Shown here piece by piece: positions 6,363 through 10,183 of a DNA stretch of 10,183 nucleotides. Position 1 is the first letter of the stretch; every line of letters begins with the position of its first letter. The notes below the pieces were generated by a model. It ran no database searches, was not told where the DNA came from, and was given only the letters and a program-made list of their open reading frames with translations. Made by a program: the position numbers and the translations under genes. The stretch spans positions 3,801 to 13,983 of the forward strand of contig JALUTL010000152.1 in the NCBI GenBank assembly GCA_027016475.1, written 5' to 3'. Source of the stretch: Candidatus Heimdallarchaeota archaeon. GTDB taxonomy: Archaea; Asgardarchaeota; Heimdallarchaeia; Heimdallarchaeales; Kariarchaeaceae.

Positions 6363-7163
6363 ATGGAGATTGATTATACCCACAAACATGGAGCAGGAGT
6401 TCCAGTTTTTTTCTTCCCTACCTTTCCTCTTGATCGCACTTACTTGGAAAACAGTATGTCACAGATAGAGGTAAGTAACCCTTTGGTCTTTTTTGATTAT
6501 AGAAATCATGGACGGTCGCCAGATGTAGAGGATGAGAAGGATTTGACTTTTGCAAAAATTGCGGATGATGTTGAAGAGCTTAGGAAGAATCTAGGCTATG
6601 AGAAAATCACAATTTTTGGGCATGGTCTTGGGGGATTGCTTGCCTTCACATATCTGACAAGACACATGAAGCATGTTGGCAAGGTGGTTATCTTCTCAAG
6701 TTCGGCCAGTGCTTGGTATCGTGGAGAATTGGCATGGAATATTCGGCAAAGATTTTCACCCCAAACCAAAAATGAGTTGGACAATTATTTCTCAAGGATG
6801 GATCCAAATTCGTTGAAAGTCAAATTCAGTAGGGCCTACACAGTGTATTTTGAACCACCCAACTTGGGTATGGCTCAAAAGTTATTGGATGGTAGCCATC
6901 GAGTAGCATATGATGCATATTACAAGCTTTATGGTGAAATTGAAAAATATGATGTCAGAAGTAAACTAAGGAAGTTCAAAAATGTAGTTCTCATAGTCAC
7001 AGCAGAACATGATGTGTGGCCTCTCAGTTACATAAGGGATATCCAAAATCACGTCAGATACCACAAACTGATGCATTTTGAGGGAATGGGTCACTTTGCA
7101 ATGGTAGAAAGCCCACAGGAGTTTTGGAAACCGATTTTTGATTGGATCAATCAACAGGATTAG
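6363..7163 (+). CDS. Alpha/beta-hydrolase-fold protein lacking the serine nucleophile
   Basis: This 266-residue protein has the order of an alpha/beta hydrolase: strand VPVFFF (13-18), FDYRNHGRSP (44-53, the usual D-x-R-G-x-G-x-S loop), nucleophile elbow IFGHGLGGLLAF (84-95), charge-relay acid D217 in TAEHDVWP and histidine H244 in GMGHFAMVESP. The elbow should read G-x-S-x-G but the codon is GGT (Gly88), one base from AGT (Ser). The oxyanion-loop HG normally following the first strand is also absent (P19-T20). Acid and histidine are kept, so the fold is intact while classic ester hydrolysis is not expected. It may be a binding protein or pseudoenzyme, or it may use another chemistry. There is no signal peptide; the central part (about 120-205) is a helical cap. 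The last 17 bases overlap the end of the opposing rhomboid gene. Confidence 0.85.
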   Translation: MEIDYTHKHGAGVPVFFFPTFPLDRTYLENSMSQIEVSNPLVFFDYRNHGRSPDVEDEKDLTFAKIADDVEELRKNLGYEKITIFGHGLGGLLAFTYLTRHMKHVGKVVIFSSSASAWYRGELAWNIRQRFSPQTKNELDNYFSRMDPNSLKVKFSRAYTVYFEPPNLGMAQKLLDGSHRVAYDAYYKLYGEIEKYDVRSKLRKFKNVVLIVTAEHDVWPLSYIRDIQNHVRYHKLMHFEGMGHFAMVESPQEFWKPIFDWINQQD

Positions 7164-7815
7164 AATCTTGGTTTGCTTCAGGGCTGACAATTTCAAAAAA
7201 ACCTAAACCGTAACCAATGAAAAAGCCAAAAATATGGGCAAGAAAGTTCGTTCCAGGAGATATTGAAGAAAAGATCAGAAAAATGATTGCCGCGCCAAAA
7301 ATTTGATTCTTTTCCTCAAGTTCTGCTTTTGTTCCCCAACCTAAAATCAAGCCAAGCATACCAAAAATTGCTCCCGAAGCACCAATTTGAAAAATATTGG
7401 GAATCAAAACTGAGGAGAGCAGAGTAGCACCTACACCTGAAACAAAGAAAGCTGTATAAATAGACCTATCAGTGAATCCATGATCCTCAAGATAGAATCC
7501 GTAAATAATCAGAAAAAAACAGTTTCCCGCCAAATGGGCCAAATCACCATGCATGAACATTGAGGTAAATGGTTGCCAAAGCATTCCAGAAATAAAGGAG
7601 TTGGTTGAATAACCGAACAGGAAAATTGAGATTGTAGATTGTGAGAATATTGTCAGCGTGTCAGTCCATCCCAATAGAAATGCACCCACACCAATTGCAT
7701 AGGCAAGACCATAGAAGATAAGGTTTAGAAAGAACAGTTTTCCAGTTGCATTTTTCAATTCTTCCATTATTGGTTTATCCTTAGGTGCTTTGCCTCGCGG
7801 TTTTGCTTTTGACAC
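7147..7815 (-). CDS. Rhomboid-family intramembrane serine protease
   Basis: This 222-residue membrane protein is expected to cleave transmembrane substrates within the bilayer. About six hydrophobic segments fall roughly at 28-50, 56-70, 96-110, 117-138, 148-162 and 172-207. The family signatures are complete: WQPFTSMFMHGDLAHLAGN, with H94 and N98 for the oxyanion hole, catalytic S147 in GASG, and catalytic H194 in LAHIFG on the last helix. A basic 25-residue N-terminus precedes the first helix, and a short acidic tail ends the protein. The start is taken as GTG at 7815 because a TATA box lies 24 bases upstream; ATG codon 17 is the alternative and would remove most of the basic tail. It is divergent from aspS over an 84-base shared promoter region and converges with, and overlaps, the hydrolase-like gene. 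The substrate is unknown. Confidence 0.92.
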   Translation of the reverse strand: MSKAKPRGKAPKDKPIMEELKNATGKLFFLNLIFYGLAYAIGVGAFLLGWTDTLTIFSQSTISIFLFGYSTNSFISGMLWQPFTSMFMHGDLAHLAGNCFFLIIYGFYLEDHGFTDRSIYTAFFVSGVGATLLSSVLIPNIFQIGASGAIFGMLGLILGWGTKAELEEKNQIFGAAIIFLIFSSISPGTNFLAHIFGFFIGYGLGFFEIVSPEANQDSNPVD

Positions 7816-7834
7816 AACAAAGTTTTGGATGGCT

Positions 7835-7844
7835 GTTTATAACC
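7835..7844 (-). promoter_or_regulatory. TATA box of the rhomboid gene
   Basis: Read on the minus strand the element is GGTTATAAAC, centred 24 bases before the GTG start. It is the best TATA match in the window together with that of map, and it decides the GTG over the internal ATG. Confidence 0.6.
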
Positions 7845-7871
7845 TAATCTTCAACATCCCTATCGATCGTG

Positions 7872-7880
7872 TTAAAAATA
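7872..7880 (+). promoter_or_regulatory. TATA-like box of aspS
   Basis: TTAAAAATA is centred 24 bases before the GTG start of aspS. GGAG at 7881-7884 is 15 bases from the start, too far for a normal ribosome site, so a leaderless transcript is likelier. A CGATCG palindrome (7864-7869) lies between this box and the divergent rhomboid promoter. Confidence 0.5.
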
Positions 7881-7899
7881 GGAGTTTAATTGTCAACTT

Positions 7900-9195
7900 G
7901 TGTGGAAGAAAACCCATGACATCAAGCAAATTGATCAATCCATGGACGGCAAAGAAGTGACCATCAATGGCTGGGTTCATGCATTGAGAGTTAAAGGAAA
8001 AATTGCGTTCTTAGTAGTCAGGGATGCAACAGGAACTTTACAGGTCACCTCATTAAAAAACAAAAACGAAGAAGCATTTTCAAAAATCAAAGATTTGACA
8101 CGTGAATCATGTGTTTCCATAACTGGAACTCTCAAAACCCATCCAGAAGCACCACGTGGGATTGAGCTTACACCTGAAGAGGTCACAGTTCTGAATGAAG
8201 CACAAGCCCCTTTGCCATTTGATCCTTTTGCAGAATTTATAGACACAAACAAGGATACTCGATTCGATTGGAGGATACTTGATCTCCGTAAGCCCGAGCA
8301 TTTGGCATACCACCAGCTCAGATCAATCGTTATTTTTTCAGTATTCAAATACATGGCTGAAGAAGGATTTACTTATTGGTCAACCCCTAAAGTTCTTGGA
8401 GCGGCAAGCGAAGGGGGCGCTGAAGTTTTCAATGTCGATTGGTTTGGCAAACCGGCGTTTTTGGCCATGTCGCCGCAATTGCACAAACAAGCGATTGCAG
8501 CAAATACCGGGACAAAGTTCTTCGAATTCACCCCTTATTTCAGAGCGGAGAAAAGCCGGACAAGACGCCATTTAGCAGAGTTTTCTGGATTTGATGTTGA
8601 AGTTCCGTTTGCAACTGATAAGGATGTATGGCCAATCATGGAAGGAATAGTGAAAACTGCTGTAGATGTGCTCCGGAGCAATGAAGAGTTGCTGAATGTT
8701 CTGAACATAGAGGTTCCAGAGGTCAAAACGCCTTTCAAAAGATTGAGTTATGACGAATGCGTTAATTTGCTTAATGAAAACAATATAGAAATGGAATGGG
8801 GTGAAGATTTTTCAACTGAACAGGAGGCTTCATTGTGGCAATTGGTGAATGAACCCTTTTTCATCTACCAATTTCCCAAAGCCGTTGGAAAATTCTATGT
8901 GCGTGAGGTTGATGGTGACCCAAACAAATGCCATGCCTTTGATCTAATCTTTAAGCACGAATTGAGTTCAGGCGGTTGGAGAGAACACAGGTATGACCAT
9001 TTACTCAAAAACATCCAACAAAAAGGGTTAAATCCGAAATCATTTGAATCCTATCTAAGCTTTTTCAAATATGGTGCAGCACCCCATGCAGGATTTGGAA
9101 TGGGCATAGAACGGTTGATGGCAACCCTTTTGAATGCTTCAGATGTGAAAGAAGTAGTTGCATTCCCTAGGACAGTAGATCGGTTAACCCCTTAA
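7900..9195 (+). CDS. aspS: Aspartyl-tRNA synthetase, archaeal type
   Basis: This enzyme charges tRNA-Asp with aspartate in the cytosol. Its 431 residues fit the compact archaeal form without the bacterial GAD insertion. The N-terminal OB-fold anticodon domain (about 17-100) is followed by the class IIb catalytic core: SEGGAEVF (170-177), SPQLHKQ (191-197) with K196 for the aspartate side chain, motif 2 FRAEKSRTRRH (214-224) and motif 3 GMGIERL (400-406). The lysine in SPQLHKQ and R361 argue for AspRS rather than AsnRS. In the anticodon domain, H27 and P85 occupy the positions of W26 and K85 in non-discriminating archaeal enzymes; H and P there are the tRNA-Asp-specific pair. The usual AQSPQL reads AMSPQL and SGGQRE reads SGGWRE, two small departures. 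GTG is the only possible start in the frame after the stop at 7879. The gene's TAA overlaps the TAA of map. Confidence 0.96.
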   Translation: MWKKTHDIKQIDQSMDGKEVTINGWVHALRVKGKIAFLVVRDATGTLQVTSLKNKNEEAFSKIKDLTRESCVSITGTLKTHPEAPRGIELTPEEVTVLNEAQAPLPFDPFAEFIDTNKDTRFDWRILDLRKPEHLAYHQLRSIVIFSVFKYMAEEGFTYWSTPKVLGAASEGGAEVFNVDWFGKPAFLAMSPQLHKQAIAANTGTKFFEFTPYFRAEKSRTRRHLAEFSGFDVEVPFATDKDVWPIMEGIVKTAVDVLRSNEELLNVLNIEVPEVKTPFKRLSYDECVNLLNENNIEMEWGEDFSTEQEASLWQLVNEPFFIYQFPKAVGKFYVREVDGDPNKCHAFDLIFKHELSSGGWREHRYDHLLKNIQQKGLNPKSFESYLSFFKYGAAPHAGFGMGIERLMATLLNASDVKEVVAFPRTVDRLTP

Positions 9196-10127
9196 TTTCG
9201 AGTAAGTACTTCACAGCCGTTTTCTTTTACAATTACCGTATGTTCGTATTGAGAAACCATGGCATTCTTGTCTGCCTCAACCAATACGGGATATCCCATA
9301 ATGATTCCTTTTCTGAACAGTTTTCTTAGATCCATCATTATCTTTTCCTTTTCCTCCAAACCCCCTCCATTGTAAAGAAATCGCGGAGAAAACGGCAATA
9401 CTCCAACTTTTGCGAAATATTTTGCTAGAATTTTCCCCAAATCTGTCTCCTTTGCTTTTGGTTTTCTTTTTACTCGGAATATATTCGTTGTTTTTCCTGA
9501 AATAACTTCTCCGACGCCGTTGGTGGCAAAAGGTTCGATTGCATAGACCTTTCCTTTTTCAAGTCTGCCCTTGACCAATGCAAACTTTCCTGATCCGTGA
9601 TTGGGTATTGTCAGACCAGCATGCAATATATATCTTTTGATTTGATGACCACTAAGGTTACGAACTGGTTGAAACCCTCCATTGACAATTGTTCTTTCTA
9701 TGGCTGCTCCAACATCCAGCACTTTGATTCCTTCCTTAACGGTGTCAATTGCAGCCTCCAATGCTTCTTCAGCAATTTTTCGCAAGGGTTCCAAAGAAAT
9801 GTTAAAATTTATAGTGATTGCTGTATCTACGATATAGCCATCAATATGTGCACCAAGATCGATTTTTATGATGTCTTGGTCTCCGACCGTTCTGGTATCG
9901 AGAATTTCTGGGGAATAGTGTGCAGCTTCATTGTTGATTGAAAAGTTTACTGGAAAGGCTGGTTTTGCCCCTTGATCAACAATAAACTGCTCCAGTTCCT
10001 GAGCTATTTCAAAAGCATTTTTACCGGGCTTTACAATTCGCTCCGCAAGTTTTTTTGCCTCTATTGAAATTCGCCCAGCTTCACGGTATTTTTCAAGAAT
10101 CTCCCGGGCCTTTTGTTCCATTGCCAC
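9192..10127 (-). CDS. map: Methionine aminopeptidase, type II
   Basis: This enzyme removes the initiator methionine from nascent proteins using a two-metal pita-bread fold. The 311 residues are typical of archaeal type IIa enzymes. The metal ligands are D90 (KIDLG), D101 (YIVDTA), H161 (LSGH), E198 (AIEPF) and E295 (YEHT). H70 in AAHYSP is the substrate-binding histidine, and the spacings 70-90-101-161 equal those of the Pyrococcus enzyme (62-82-93-153). The insertion between H161 and E295 carrying the small helical subdomain marks type II. The start is taken as GTG at 10127 because the TATA box lies 26 bases upstream; ATG two codons later (10121) is equally good by protein sequence. Its TAA stop overlaps that of the convergent aspS within the palindrome TTAA. 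Confidence 0.96.
   Translation of the reverse strand: MAMEQKAREILEKYREAGRISIEAKKLAERIVKPGKNAFEIAQELEQFIVDQGAKPAFPVNFSINNEAAHYSPEILDTRTVGDQDIIKIDLGAHIDGYIVDTAITINFNISLEPLRKIAEEALEAAIDTVKEGIKVLDVGAAIERTIVNGGFQPVRNLSGHQIKRYILHAGLTIPNHGSGKFALVKGRLEKGKVYAIEPFATNGVGEVISGKTTNIFRVKRKPKAKETDLGKILAKYFAKVGVLPFSPRFLYNGGGLEEKEKIMMDLRKLFRKGIIMGYPVLVEADKNAMVSQYEHTVIVKENGCEVLTRN
9220..9228 (+). terminator. T-rich tract downstream of aspS, possible terminator
   Basis: TTTTCTTTT begins 25 bases after the aspS stop, inside the 3' end of map on the other strand. Its position and composition suit an archaeal U-tract terminator; there is no other candidate close to the stop. Confidence 0.35.
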
Positions 10128-10149
10128 AATAGATGTTTGAACCGAGATG

Positions 10150-10157
10150 TTATAAAG
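10150..10157 (-). promoter_or_regulatory. TATA box of map
   Basis: Read on the minus strand the element is CTTTATAA, centred about 26 bases before the GTG at 10127 and 32 before the ATG at 10121. The spacing favours the GTG and a leaderless transcript. The remaining bases to the window end hold nothing I can name. Confidence 0.6.
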
Positions 10158-10183
10158 TCAAGTAAAAGGGCACAGAAATAGGG

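Noticed and set aside
9530..9550. A GGTTCGATTGC stretch like a tRNA T-loop
   Set aside because: It lies within the conserved map coding sequence and no acceptor, D or anticodon arm can be built around it.

Overview
The window reads as a piece of an archaeal chromosome. The evidence is an archaeal-type aspartyl-tRNA synthetase without a bacterial insertion domain, a type II (archaeal/eukaryotic class) methionine aminopeptidase, and TATA-like boxes centred about 24-29 bases upstream of start codons. That spacing is expected for archaeal leaderless transcripts. The DNA is AT-rich. Some genes (the xanthine dehydrogenase subunits) look bacterial in style, which suggests a mesophilic archaeon with acquired metabolic genes. 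I cannot decide between an Asgard archaeon and a mesophilic Thermoproteota member from the sequence alone.

Layout. Positions 1-3263 hold a two-gene xanthine dehydrogenase operon on the plus strand. It comprises the 5'-truncated FAD subunit, whose reading frame runs to the left window edge, and the complete molybdopterin subunit with the full set of purine-hydroxylating active-site residues. Abutting it tail-to-tail is a minus-strand metal-dependent amidohydrolase (3264-4505). After a 340-base gap with one doubtful small ORF come a hotdog thioesterase of the fluoroacetyl-CoA thioesterase-like family (4846-5229) and a HAD phosphatase (5295-6005), both plus strand. A 49-residue minus-strand gene (6014-6163) and a possible 40-residue membrane peptide lie in the next gap. 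Then come an alpha/beta-hydrolase-fold protein whose nucleophile serine is replaced by glycine (6363-7163), a convergent rhomboid protease (7147-7815), aspS (7900-9195) divergent from the rhomboid gene, and map (9192-10127) convergent with aspS.

How the genes work together. The xdh pair forms one enzyme of purine oxidation (hypoxanthine/xanthine to urate). AspRS and MetAP are housekeeping genes of translation and protein maturation. The thioesterase, HAD phosphatase, amidohydrolase and hydrolase-like protein have separate promoters and share no visible pathway. I see no mobile element, CRISPR array, rRNA or tRNA gene and no obvious novel multi-gene system. The best leads are the nucleophile-less alpha/beta hydrolase, the small proteins at 6014-6245, the tRNA-discriminating signature in AspRS, and very tight or overlapping gene ends.
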